A stretch of DNA of 64,000 nt from Neoarius graeffei (lineage: Eukaryota; Chordata; Actinopteri; Siluriformes; Ariidae), in assembly GCF_027579695.1 (NCBI RefSeq), contig NC_083572.1, positions 17,770,421-17,834,420 on the forward strand. The letters are read 5' to 3'. Below the pieces are notes generated by a model. The model had not been told where the DNA came from. It worked only from the letters and a program-made list of their open reading frames with translations, and searched no databases. How positions within the stretch are numbered: position 1 is the stretch's first letter; each line of letters opens with the position of its first letter. The position numbers and the translations under genes are program-made. Shown here piece after piece: positions 12,820 through 22,836 of this stretch.

Positions 12820-13020
12820 ATGGGCCATGGAGGAAGCGGTGACCTAATGGTTAGAGAAGCAGCTTTGGGACCAGAAGGTTGCCGGTTCGATTTCCTGGAC
12901 CAACAGTCAGGGCTGAAGTGCCCTTGAGCAAGGCACCCAACCCCTAACTGCTCCCCAGGCTTCTCTGAGTATGTTGTACATTGCTCTGGATAAGAGCGTC
13001 TGCTTAATGTCATTAATGTA
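12820..13020 (+). mobile_element. tRNA-derived SINE, different family
   Basis: The head contains 'cctaatggttagagaagcag' (A-box-like) and 'ggttcgattt' (B-box-like), followed by 'cccttgagcaaggcaccc' and a tail 'gataagagcgtctgcttaat'. This is a common fish SINE layout. No target duplication could be fixed. Confidence 0.65.
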
Positions 13021-13764
13021 ATGTTACATAAGGTACTGTGTTTTAGCTAAGCATATAATGCTTTTTATAACCATGTTCTCACATATCTACTCCATTGCTT
13101 TCACTTTAAAATAACATAATAAAATGGACTAAAGGTGCTGATTGGGAGTTTTAAATAAACCAATAAAACAAAAAATACTAATACAAGAATGGAAAAGTTT
13201 TTCTATTTTCTCCTGAATAACCACAGCATTGCAAGCCCCAGGAAAGTGGCAACTGGGTTGATGACCAGGTAGTGATTTATGACACCAAAAAGAGGCTCAT
13301 TGATGTGGATCTGTTTGTGGGTGGGAATAAACCCCAAAAACATTATTTAGCTTTGATTTGCAGAACCAAATAGTTGAACCTAGTAAAGCTGCCCAAAGTC
13401 TGACACTTAATTTAAAAAAAATTTGATGTTCCTGTAGAGTTGCACTGGACCACGCTAGAAACAGCTAAGACCTAGACATGAAAAATCTCAACATCCTGAG
13501 TGTTGCTTTTATAATCCATTTGAATCCAAAGCATTAATTCAGGTCAATGAAGATGATCTGCAGCCCTTCACACTCTCTTTGAAGCTGGCTGAGAGGCACC
13601 AACTCCTCAGATTGATAGCAGGCATCACATGGGTACCTGTCAAGATCAGGCAGCAGTGTGTGTTTGGCTGTAGACGTGCGCATTTGTGTTCCTCCTGAGA
13701 AAAACCTTGTTCGTTAATCATTCCTCACAATAAATGTGTGGCAACTTGGGAACCCTTGGTATAG
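13021..13764. other. No recognised feature
   Basis: AT-rich intergenic DNA. Only short open frames without motifs are present. Confidence 0.4.
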
Positions 13765-13950
13765 TCATTCAGTTATTCATCTTCAGTCACTGCTTTATCA
13801 GATCTAGAGCCTAGCCCATGAACACTGGGTGGGATGCAATTTCATCGCAGACACCATGCACGCACTTACATAGGGGCAATTTAGAGTTGTGAATCCATTT
13901 ACTGTCATGTTTTTGGGCAATAACCCAAAGAAAACCCATATGGCTTCTTT
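13765..13950 (-). repeat. Old SINE fragment, inverted
   Basis: The segment 'ttcatcttcagtcactgctt' through 'ggggcaatttagag' to 'tttttgggcaataacc' is a degraded inverted copy of the SINE family seen at 2531-4985 and 56165-56505. Confidence 0.55.
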
Positions 13951-13994
13951 ACATGGTGAGATTTTGAAAACCACAGGTTTTCTTTTGCATGGAT

Positions 13995-14333
13995 CTCATC
14001 TCATTATCTCTAGCCGCTTTATCCTGGCAGGCAAGCTGGAGCCTATCCCGGCTGACTACGGGCGAAATGCGGGGTACACCCTGGACAAGTCGCCAGGTCA
14101 CCACAGGGCTGACACATAGACACAGACAACCATTCACACTCGCATTCACACCTACGGTCAATTTAGAGCCACCAGTTAACCTAACCTGCATGTCTTTGGA
14201 CTGTGGGGGAAACCGGAGCACCCGGAGGAAACCCACGCGGACAACATGCAAACTCCGCACAGAAAGGCCCTCGCCGGCCATGGGGCTCGAACCCGGACCT
14301 TCTTGCTGTGAGGCGACAGCGCTAACCACTACA
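13995..14333 (-). mobile_element. DANA-like SINE, inverted, trimmed
   Basis: It reads from the SINE tail (CTCATCTCATTATCTC) to the tRNA-like head ('gctcgaacccggaccttctt'). It lacks the outermost head bases and a short block after 'ctttatcctg'. Confidence 0.85.
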
Positions 14334-14767
14334 AGTAAAGTGATAAAGGGGAAAAAGTAATTTAATGATTTCCTTCTAATTCCACATCAACACTTTGTCT
14401 AAAAGAAATGCTATACACCGATCAGCCATAAAATTAAAAAACACTGACGGGTGAAGTGAATTACATTGTTATTACAGTGGCACCTGTCAAGGGGTGGGAT
14501 ATATTAGGCAGCAAGAGAACAGTCAGTTCTTGACGATGTGTTGGAAGCAGGAAAAATGGGCAAGTGTAAGGATCTGAGCGACTTTGACAAGGGCCAAATT
14601 GTGATGGCTAGATGACTGGGTCTGAGCATCTCTAAAACGGCACATCTTGTGAGGTGTTCCTGGTATGCAGTGGTTAGTACCTACCAAAAGTGGTCCAAGG
14701 AAGGATGATCAGTGAACCGGCAACAGGGTCATGGGTGTCAAAATCTCATTGATTGATTTGCATGGGG

Positions 14768-15140
14768 GCGGCACGGTGGTGTAGTGGTTAGCGCTGTCGC
14801 CTCACAGCAAGAAGGTCCAGGTTCGAGTCCCGTGGCCGGCGAGGGCCTTTCTGTGTGGAGTTTGCATGTTCTCCCCGTGTCCGCGTGGGTTTCCTCCGGG
14901 TGCTCCGGTTTCCCCCACAGTCCAAAGACATGCAGGTTAGGTTAACTGGTGACTCTAAATTGAGCGTAGGTGTGAATGTGAGTGTGAATGGTTGTCTGTG
15001 TCTATGTGTCAGCCCTGTGATGACCTGGCGACTTGTCCAGGGTGTACCCCGCCTTTCGCCCGTAGTCAGCTGGGATAGGCTCCAGCTTGCCTGCGACCCT
15101 GTAGAACAGGATAAAGTGGCTAGAGATAATGAGATGAGAT
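14768..15140 (+). mobile_element. DANA-like SINE with 13-bp target duplication
   Basis: A full-length copy: head 'cggcacggtggtgtagtgg', B box 'gttcgagtccc', middle 'cccacagtccaaagacatg', tail 'gataatgagatgagat'. The direct repeat 'gatttgcatgggg' flanks it (14755-14767 and 15141-15153). It is inserted in the Tc1-like relic. Confidence 0.92.
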
Positions 15141-15183
15141 GATTTGCATGGGGCATGAAAGCTAGCCCATATGGTCCAATCCC

Positions 15184-15290
15184 ACAGAAGAGCTATTGTA
15201 GCCCAACTGCTGAAAAAGTTAATACTGATACCTTTCTGTTTTAGTCAGCAGTAACTTTTTCAGCAGTTTGTGCTACAGTAGCTCTTCTGT
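15184..15290. repeat. Fold-back hairpin inside Tc1 relic
   Basis: Inverted arms of about 46 bp (15184-15229 and 15244-15290) share 'acagaagagcta' and 'aactgctgaaaaagtta', separated by a short loop. This suggests an internally deleted element rejoined in inverted orientation. Confidence 0.8.
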
Positions 15291-15727
15291 ACTAACCTAT
15301 TTTCATGATATCTTCCTTCATATTCATGATAAGTGCTAACGGGCGAGGTTTGTTTTGCCTGGCAACACTTGTATTGAATTTATTTATAGTAGACAAATAA
15401 ACTCAGCAAGGCTTGTGTGGGCTGAACTGAACTTGTTTGATTGTGATATTGATTTTGGCAGTGAAATTATTAATACCAAATTTCTTATTCAAAGACAACT
15501 TTATCTGGTGATGTTTCATCCTTGTTTCTTTGCTGCTTCCAAAACTAGCTCCATATTACGAATTCACTCAAACTGCTAATTTCCAAACCCCCCGACACAC
15601 ACACACAAGCACATCAGAGTTTTTGTTTCTTTTGAACCAGTTTCCATAACAGTTGTGTGTCCGTGTACGGAAACAAAGCTTCTGGCATTGATCACATGTT
15701 TATGGCCAAACAATCTGACAGTATGTA

Positions 15728-17067
15728 CAGTGGTATGCAAAAGTTTGGGCACCCCTGGATTTTCACACATTCGTCCTTGCAAAAGGCTTCCAGTTCTACA
15801 AGTTTCTTGGGCTGTCTTGCATGCACTGCTCTTTTGAGATCTATCCACAGATTTTCAATGATGTTTAGGTCAGGGGACTGTGAGGGCCATGAGCAAAACC
15901 TTCAGCTTGTGCCTCTTGAGGTATTCCATTATAGATTTTGAGGTGTGTTTTGGATCATTGTCTTATTGTAGGACCCATCCTCTTTTTAACTTCAACTTTT
16001 TTACAGATGGTGTGATGTTTGCGTCCAGAATTTGCTGGTATTTATTTGAATCCATGCTTCCCTCGACCAATGAAATGTGCCCTGTGCCACTGGCTGCAAC
16101 ACAACCCCAAAGCATGATCGATCCACACCCATGCTTCAGAGTTAGAGAGGTGTTCTTTTCCTGGAATTTGGCACCCTTTTTTCTCCAAATATACCTTTGC
16201 ACATTGTGGCCAAAAAGTTCTATTTTGATTTCATCAGTCCACAGGACTTGTTTCCAAAATGCATCAGGCTTATTTAGATGTTCATTTGCAAACTTCAGAC
16301 ACTGAATTTTGTGGCTAAGACGCAGGAAAGGTTTTCTTCTGATGACTCTCCCAAGAAGGTCATATTTGTTCAGGTGTTGCTGCATAGTAGAATAGTGCAC
16401 CACCACTCCAGGGTCTGCTAAATCTTTCTGAAGGTCTTTTGCAGTCAAACGAGTTTTCATTTGCCTTTCTAGCAATCCAACAAGCAGTTCTTTCAGAAAG
16501 TTTTCTTCATCTTCCAGACCTCACCTTGATCTCCACTGCTTCTGTTAACTGCCATTTCTTAATAACATTACAGTCTGAGGAAACAGCTACCTGAAAACAC
16601 TTTGCTACGTTCTTGTAGCCTTCTCCTGCTTTGTGAGCATCAAATATTTTATTATTCAGAATGTGAGGGAGTTGCTTAGAGGAGCCCATGGCTGTTGATT
16701 TTAGGGACAAGTTTGAGGAGTCAGAGAATTTATACAGCTTTGAAATCTGCATCATCTGACCTTTCCTAACGAAGAATTTGAACAAGCCACAGCTCAATAA
16801 GCTAATTAAGGTCTGGAACCTTGGTAAAAGTTACTTGAGAACTCAAATGTATTAGGGTGCCCAAACTTTCACATGGTGTTCCTTTTCTTTTTTCACTCTC
16901 CAATTGTACAAAACAAAAATAATACACAAATCTTGCAGAAAACGCTGAAAAGAAATGTATCGTCTTTACCTTTATGCCTTTTGGTGATTAGTTCATCTTC
17001 TGCTCACTTAACTATTCACAGTAACAGACATTTTCAGTAAGGGTGCCCAAACCTTTGCATGCCACTG
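15728..17067 (-). mobile_element. Tc1-like transposon, 1.34 kb, TA flanked
   Basis: The terminal inverted repeats begin 'cagtggtatgcaaaagtttg' and end with the inverse 'cctttgcatgccactg'. TA dinucleotides flank it at 15726-15727 and 17068-17069. The transposase relic is on the minus strand. Confidence 0.92.
15780..16689 (-). pseudogene. Tc1-like transposase, broken
   Basis: The start MGSSKQLPHILNNKIFDAHK lies at about 16689. The long middle part (15963-16475) holds RRKPFLRLSHKIQCLKFANE, FWKQVLWTDEIKIELFG (first catalytic D) and LKHGCGSIMLWGC. A stop follows GWVLQ. Beyond it a DNDPKHTSKS motif (second D) can still be read, and further on LNIIENLW with the E in another frame. All three acidic residues remain recognisable, but frame breaks inactivate it. 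Confidence 0.88.
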
Positions 17068-17743
17068 TACATGTTTGTCCCTGAAAAGATACACAAAGTT
17101 ACCTTGAAGTCTAGTAATGGAGCCCTAGGGAGGTACATTAGTGTAGATTGTAGCTTGGGGGACAGAAATGGACCCCAATTGTACCTGTATTTCTGACAGT
17201 GTACTATTCATTTATTTAATTATACACAGTGAGGCAGAACCAGACACACAAACTGTAGGTATGTGTCCTTGTGAGGTTTGACTATACATATAAAATAACA
17301 TTAGGTAATACAGATATGATTGTGGGGTCACACTAAACAAATATATTCTGTATATGTGTACGAGCTAATGTTACTCTTTGTGTATAACTTTTTTAAGGAA
17401 CTGCTTTGTTTACTATATATCAGTCCATTTTCAGTCTAACAAGGTTTCTGATCACATGCATGCAAAAATTTTTTCCTTTTTTCTTTCAGCTCTATATCAC
17501 CATTTGACCTAAAAGGGAAACAATTTGTGATGAAGCAGAAGCACATGGAATAAAGCCTGATCAATGTCCAAAGAAGGAAAAAAGACTGAAAAGTGAGCTG
17601 GTGATCTCAGCACAGTATAATTATCTGGAAAAAGTGTGTCAAAAAGTTGTTGATTTACAGCAGATCCATAGATCACCTCAGGGTTAATGTTCTCGATTTT
17701 TGGAACTAAAATAAATTTCAAAAGGGTATTTAAAAACACCAGG

Positions 17744-18067
17744 ATGGGGAAGAAATCTGATCTAAGTGCCTTTGACCATGGCTTGGTCATTGGTGCTAGA
17801 CGGGCTGGTTTGAGTGTTTCTGAAACTGCTGAACTCCTGGGATTTTCACGTACAACAGTCTCCAGAGTTTACACAGATTGGCAGGAAAAAGAAAAAACAT
17901 CCAGTGGGCGGCATTTCTGTGGGCGGAAACACCTCGTTAATGAGAAAGGTCAGAGGAGATTGGACAAACTAGTGCAAGCTGACAGGAAGGCAACAGTAAC
18001 TGAAATAACCATTATAACAACTGTGTATGGAAATGTATCTCTGAATGCACAGCACTTTGGACCCTGA
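17744..18067 (+). pseudogene. Tc1 helix-turn-helix ORF, copy A
   Basis: The frame reads MGKKSDLSAFDHGLVIGARR, then ETAELLGFSRTTVSRVYTDW, CGRKHLVNEKGQRRLDKLVQ and ADRKATVTEIT. This is the paired-type DNA-binding region of a Tc1 transposase. It then leaves the family frame by a small deletion after EIT and stops about 22 residues later. No catalytic D is in the frame. It is the most decayed of the three copies. Confidence 0.75.
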
Positions 18068-18478
18068 AATGGATGGGCTACAGCAAAACAGTATGCTCTA
18101 TTCTTTTCAGCCAAGCACATTAAATTCAGGCCTCAGTAGACACAAGTTCACCACAGCCAGAGAGCTGAAGAAGGGGAAAGGCACTTCATCTGAAAATTCT
18201 GCCAGTTTTCAGATGGTAGAATCAGAATTTGACATTAAAGTTATGAAACCATGTATTCAGCTGGTTTTGTATTAATGGTTTAGCCTGGGGGCTGTGCAAT
18301 GCAGTATGTAATGTTTTCTTGGCACACGTTAAGCCTCTTAATACCAAATTAGTTTTGTTTAAATCCTGTGTAAAGCACTTTCCTGGTATGGCTTTGCTCT
18401 ACTTTGTTCCCTTAGAGTGATGAGAGATGGTTTGCATGAAAATGATGTCGGTTGAATGTCATGGCCTTCATAGGCACT

Positions 18479-18798
18479 GTGACGGAGTGCCCATCACTAC
18501 AGTTGAGTGTGCTCTGACTGCCATACCAATGAGCCTGGCTCTTTGGTGTTGTGATTAGGGTGCAGGTTTGGCACCCTGTAGATCTGCGTTCAAGGCAGGA
18601 TAAGGTGACTGTTCTCTTGCTTCTCTACAGATGGTGTCAGAAGTGGGATGGCTTGCTGGGAGGCCATTGGAGGTGTACCCTATGTGTGAGCTGTACGAGG
18701 GACCCCAGAGATGGATAAAGCACGAGTCTGTATGGGAGAAGTATGGCTGGGGGATGCGTGAGGGACGTCTGTGTGCATGAAGTGCGCAAGTGTGCCCC

Positions 18799-18829
<31 letters not shown>

Positions 18830-18999
18830 AAGGGGAGGGCAGTGTGACGGAGTGCCTGTCACTATAATTGAGTATGTGCTCTGACTGCCATACCAATGAG
18901 CCTGGCCTCTGTAGTATTGTGGTCAGGGTGCAGGTTTGGTACCCTGTAGACCTGGGTTCAAGGCAAGATAAGGTGACTATTTTCTCGCTTTGCTACAGT
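18479..18999. repeat. Pair of ~155-bp direct repeats around a C25 tract
   Basis: Two copies of a segment starting 'gtgacggagtgcc' and ending 'gcttctctacag' or 'gctttgctacag' lie at 18479-18631 and 18842-18999 in the same orientation. Both contain 'gggtgcaggtttgg' and 'ttcaaggca', like RNA polymerase III A and B boxes. Between them lie unique DNA and a homopolymer of 25 C then 12 A (18795-18831). They interrupt Tc1 relic A. Confidence 0.75.
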
Positions 19000-19180
19000 C
19001 ATCAGATTTCAAACTACTTGAATAAATCTTTTGGAAGAATCGTGTTCATCCGTCTAGTATGGTTCCAGAGACTTGTACAATTGATGCCAAGGCAAGTTGA
19101 TGTTTTTCTGATGGCTCATAGTGGCCCAACACCTTACTATAACACTTTATCTGCTTTTTTTCTGATTAAGTTAGTTAGTA

Positions 19181-19639
19181 AAGTTATCTATCTTGCCATG
19201 TACAAGTACTTAAATCACCCATTTTGCCCAAATGTTTATACAAAATGCCTTAATTTGTAGACAATATAAACACAGTTATAAGAAGAAATGGACAAAAAAG
19301 CATTCATCTAACAATACTGCTTACTAACCATTTTGTATTCTAGATAATGAAGGTAAATATAATTTACTCTGATAAGGGCATCTGCCAAATGCCGTAAATT
19401 ATATTCTCTTTGGGGGTCATGGCTATACGGAGTCAAAATCTTGTCTGCACATCTGCATTCAAAGCAAAAGAAAGTGTGTAAATCTGTTTCTTTTGGTGGT
19501 TTTTCTTGTAATTTCTTTTGCCACTGATGTTCCGCATTGACAAAATATATTTTGTCAAATTAAATAAAGTACTTTCTTCAACCGATTCCATTAGCAATAA
19601 GTTTGTGGTGAGCAGAAAGGATCTCAGAATGTACATGTC
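19181..19639. other. No recognised feature
   Basis: AT-rich DNA with no coding motif or clear repeat. Confidence 0.35.
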
Positions 19640-19770
19640 ATGAACTAAGATGAGAAGACCACATTGGGTTCAGTTCCTTTCAGCCAAGAACAGGAATCAG
19701 AGAAGACATTGGGTTCAGGCTTGCCAAAACTGGACAGTTGAAGATTGGAAAAACATCTGGTCTTTCCTCT
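19640..19770 (+). mobile_element. Tc1 transposase fragment (first catalytic region)
   Basis: The plus strand reads LSAKNRNQRRHWVQACQNWT then VEDWKN, the linker before the first catalytic aspartate of Tc1 transposases. This is the part absent as an open frame from the helix-turn-helix relics. It stands alone, without ends. Confidence 0.6.
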
Positions 19771-20714
19771 GTCTCTCTCCTCCTGTACCAGCTCCTTGGG
19801 ACTGAGGTGCCAGGGCCCTTAAAACAGCACCTCTAATGCAGTTTTCAACCTGCTCTTTTTCAAATCCCTCCACTTCCTCCCCATCATCTCCCCGTTACAT
19901 TTCTCTCCACACAAGGGGATTGGGGCAAAGCCCAGGCAGGTTTGTTGGGGCTGTAGGGATTTCCAGGAACAGTGTTCCCTCATGCAAGTGAGTATACTGA
20001 TCCGAATCCCTGATGTACCTCAGGCTTCCCTTGACCATGCGGGAATGCACTGCATACAAGTGTATATACATCGTGCCTTGATAGACTTGGGTTGTAATCA
20101 GACCCCAATCCACCAAAGCCTAATTCAGGGTGGAGCACTGGGAAATACATGATTGTTGCAAATCAGGTGCATGCATGGGGGAACATTGATGAATATTAAT
20201 TGCTGACAGTATTAATACATTTTAGGGTCAAATACATAGTGTGAGGTGGTGGTTAGTCGCTCTCTCATCCATCCACTCATTTTGTGGACGAATTGGCCAG
20301 GGGTATAGGAAAATATTAAAACCTGTGATTTTGGATAGGCCTTGCTGCAGCATAGCAAAGTATGGGGGGAATTCTTTTCCAGGCAGCATATTGTAATCCT
20401 ATGGCAGGATACCTACAATAGGATAAAATGCTCAAAACACCATTTTTATCAGCCAGGCATTTGTGGCAATGTATGCAGGTGGGGTTGCTTGCCTCTGTCA
20501 GCTGGTGAATTCACAGGCAACCCTAAAAAAGGTATTGTACCTCTTACCGTTAATTGGGGTCTCCTTCAAAAGAATTGACATGGACCCAATGTTAGACAGC
20601 TAGCATAACAACGTCCAGTGTTCAAATATTTATGGACCTGAATGTACTATTTTCCCTTACAAAATCATAACTCAATGCAGATACAAATGGCTAATGCATA
20701 ACAATAATTCTAAT
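19771..20714. other. No recognised feature
   Basis: No splice-flanked exon and no repeat I can name in this stretch. Confidence 0.35.
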
Positions 20715-20726
20715 ATGTTTAGCTGT

Positions 20727-21097
20727 GGGGCGGCACGGTGGTGTAGTGGTTAGCGCTGTTGCCTTACAGCAAGAAGGTCCGGGTTCGAGCCCCATGGCCG
20801 GTGAGGGCCTTTCTGTGCAGAGTTTGCATGTTGTCCGCGTGGGTTTCCTCCGGGTGCTCCGGTTTCCCCCACAGTCCAAAGACATGCAGGTTAGGTTAAC
20901 TGGTGACTCTAAATTGACCGTAGGTGTGAATGTGAGTGTGAATGGTTGTCTGTGTCTATGTGTCAGCCCTGTGATGACCTGGCGACTTGTCCAGGGTGTA
21001 CCCCGCCTTTCGCCCGTAGTCCACTGGGATAGGCTCCAGCTTGCCTGCGACCCTGTAGAACAGGATAAAGCGGCTAGAGATAATGAGATGAGATGAG
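20727..21097 (+). mobile_element. DANA-like SINE with 12-bp target duplication
   Basis: A full-length copy flanked by 'atgtttagctgt' at 20715-20726 and 21098-21109. The head, B box and tail are all present. Confidence 0.92.
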
Positions 21098-21138
21098 ATG
21101 TTTAGCTGTCACACTTAGCCATCTATATAGACCTAAAC

Positions 21139-21510
21139 GAGGGCGGCACGGTGGTGTAGTGGTTAGCGCTGTCGCCTCACAGCAAGAAGGTCCGGGTTCG
21201 AGCCCCGTGGCCGGTGAGGGCCTTTCTGTGTGGAGTTTGCATGTTCTCCCCGTGTCCGCGTGGGTTTCCTCCGGGTGCTCCGGTTTCCCCCACAGTCCAA
21301 AGATATGCAGGTTAGGTTAACTGGTGACTCTAAATTGACCGTAGGTGTGAATGGTTGTCTGTGTCTATGTGTTAGCCCTGTGATGACCTGGCGACTTGTC
21401 CAGGGTGTACCCCGCCTTTCGCCCGTAGTCAGCTGGGATAGACTCCAGCTTGCCTGTGACACTGTAGAACAGGATAAAGCGGCTAGAGATAATGAGATGA
21501 GAGAGATGAG
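21139..21510 (+). mobile_element. DANA-like SINE with 12-bp target duplication
   Basis: A second copy in the same orientation, flanked by 'atagacctaaac' (21127-21138 and 21511-21522). Its own duplication shows an independent insertion 17 bp from the neighbour's duplication. It lacks the 'gtgagtgtgaatg' repeat unit in the middle. Confidence 0.92.
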
Positions 21511-21522
21511 ATAGACCTAAAC

Positions 21523-22018
21523 TCAAGATGCTCCAATCACCCTGTTTCTTGTGAATGTCACAGCAGGTAGTGGTTGTAATTGCAGCTTCCTTTTCTTCTT
21601 TCTCTCTCAATTCTCCTTCTTTCAGTAATTTATTGATATGAAACTCTATAAAATGTCATAGATATTTAAATAATGAAAAGAGATATATGTTTGGGTCCAA
21701 ACTCTAAGCAGGTGGTTCCCAGCCTTTTAAAAAATTACTAGTATTTTTTTTTATTATTTTACATGGAGTTTCAAGTCAAGTCAACTTTATTGTCAAATAT
21801 GCTATACATGCTCGACATACAGCACAGATGAAATATCAGTCCCTTCTTATGTTTCAGCCGTCGATACAAAACAGAAAGAAAAGAGATTAAAGCTTTAAAA
21901 ACTTGACAAGAAAAATGTAGGTTAGAATATGACGCATTTTATGAAGACACTGCTTTTCGTATAATTAGGCTGTTTGAAATTGTTGAGTCACTTCCCTTGG
22001 TATGGTCTTTCTTACATA
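21523..22018. other. Mostly unrecognised; possible LINE 3' tail at 21771-21850
   Basis: The segment 'caagtcaagtcaactttatt' is similar to 3'-end sequences of fish non-LTR elements, in inverted orientation. The rest is AT-rich without features. Confidence 0.35.
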
Positions 22019-22120
22019 CCAGTAGGGGGCGATAGTGCACTAATCTGTTTGCCAACCGCCATAAAAAAAAGAACAGGAAGAAGTCGCAGCTGCCGAAGCT
22101 GATTCGGCTGAGGTGAGTGT
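22019..22120 (+). promoter_or_regulatory. CTCF-like motif and first-exon-like segment
   Basis: CCAGTAGGGGGCGATAG (22019-22035) is a good match by eye to the CTCF core. It is followed by a purine-rich stretch with 'gaagaag' and a donor-like 'gctgaggtgagtgtttgg'. A related segment occurs at 37815-37910. It could be a dispersed repeat rather than a promoter. No coding exon follows. Confidence 0.4.
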
Positions 22121-22356
22121 TTGGTTAGTTTAAGATTAATAGTAATGCGCGCGGTTTACTTTTTAATTTCCAAACGTTTATGATTTTAAAGTAGTCTAAA
22201 ACATGATGCAGTAAATTCTATGCTATGCATAATGATGGAAAAAATGAAGTTTTCCTCCCAACTGTTTGGAAAAGACTTCATTAGTCGAAACATTTCAACG
22301 TGTCCGCTAGTGGCCTCTGCTGGTCAAAACGATGTAGCGCAGATAATCACCATTAA

Positions 22357-22424
22357 CCCCTTCAGACGTGTACAATTGTACACATGAAGTTCCATAGTAT
22401 TTTTTTCCCTTGTGTCTGAAAGGG
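22357..22424. mobile_element. 68-bp MITE between TTAA sites
   Basis: Bounded by TTAA at 22353-22356 and 22425-22428, it starts 'ccccttcagac' and ends with the inverse 'gtctgaaaggg'. The centre carries a small palindrome, 'gtgtacaattgtacac'. The TTAA site and CCC ends fit piggyBac-type miniatures. Confidence 0.6.
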
Positions 22425-22836
22425 TTAATATCCAACTGTCCGTCCGTTTGTATGTATTTGTTTGTTAAAAATTTTTTTTAAATCATTGACTCTGGAAAAT
22501 AATGCTTCTGTGTTTTAACGTTTGAGTGTTTTAAGTAGCCAATCTGAAGTATGTAATTTTTTTTTATTCACTTATTTATTTAAAGAATATCTTAAATTAT
22601 ATTGTTATTGATTCCCCCCCCCCGAACAACACAAAACACGAACAGCTCAGACATCACATGGCAGATAAAAAGACTAGGTGGGAAAATGAGTTCCAGGAAA
22701 CATCTCATCTCATTATCTCTAGCTGCTTTATCCTGTTCTACAGGGTCGCAGGCAAGCTGGAGCCTATCCCAGCGGACTACGGGCGAAAGGCGTGGTACAC
22801 CCTGGACAAGTCGCCAGGTCATCACAGGGCTGACAC

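Larger units (their letters stand above)
14413..15290 (+). mobile_element. Decayed Tc1-like transposon, interrupted by a SINE
   Basis: The left end 'atacaccgatcagccataaa' is the inverse of the end near 1679. From about 14556 the plus strand reads [19 protein letters not shown], a Tc1 transposase N-terminus, followed by stops. After the SINE (14768-15140) more of the N-terminal region is seen (MVQSHRRAIVAQLLKK), then a fold-back. The rest of the transposase is missing. Confidence 0.75.
17250..19180 (+). mobile_element. Tc1 relic A with conserved upstream segment
   Basis: This relic shares three things with copies at 27652 and 50100: an upstream piece 'gtccttgtgaggt', a later 'ctttcagctctatatcac' segment, and the helix-turn-helix frame. 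Downstream traces of the DDE part follow (about 18250-18440), and of the transposase end (about 19000-19180, with 'ggcccaacaccttactat'). A repeat block (18479-18999) separates the last two. Boundaries are approximate. Confidence 0.6.

Noticed and set aside
20740-20800. tRNA-like sequences in SINE heads as functional tRNA genes
   Set aside because: A and B boxes are visible, but the cloverleaf cannot be completed and the sequence continues into the SINE body.
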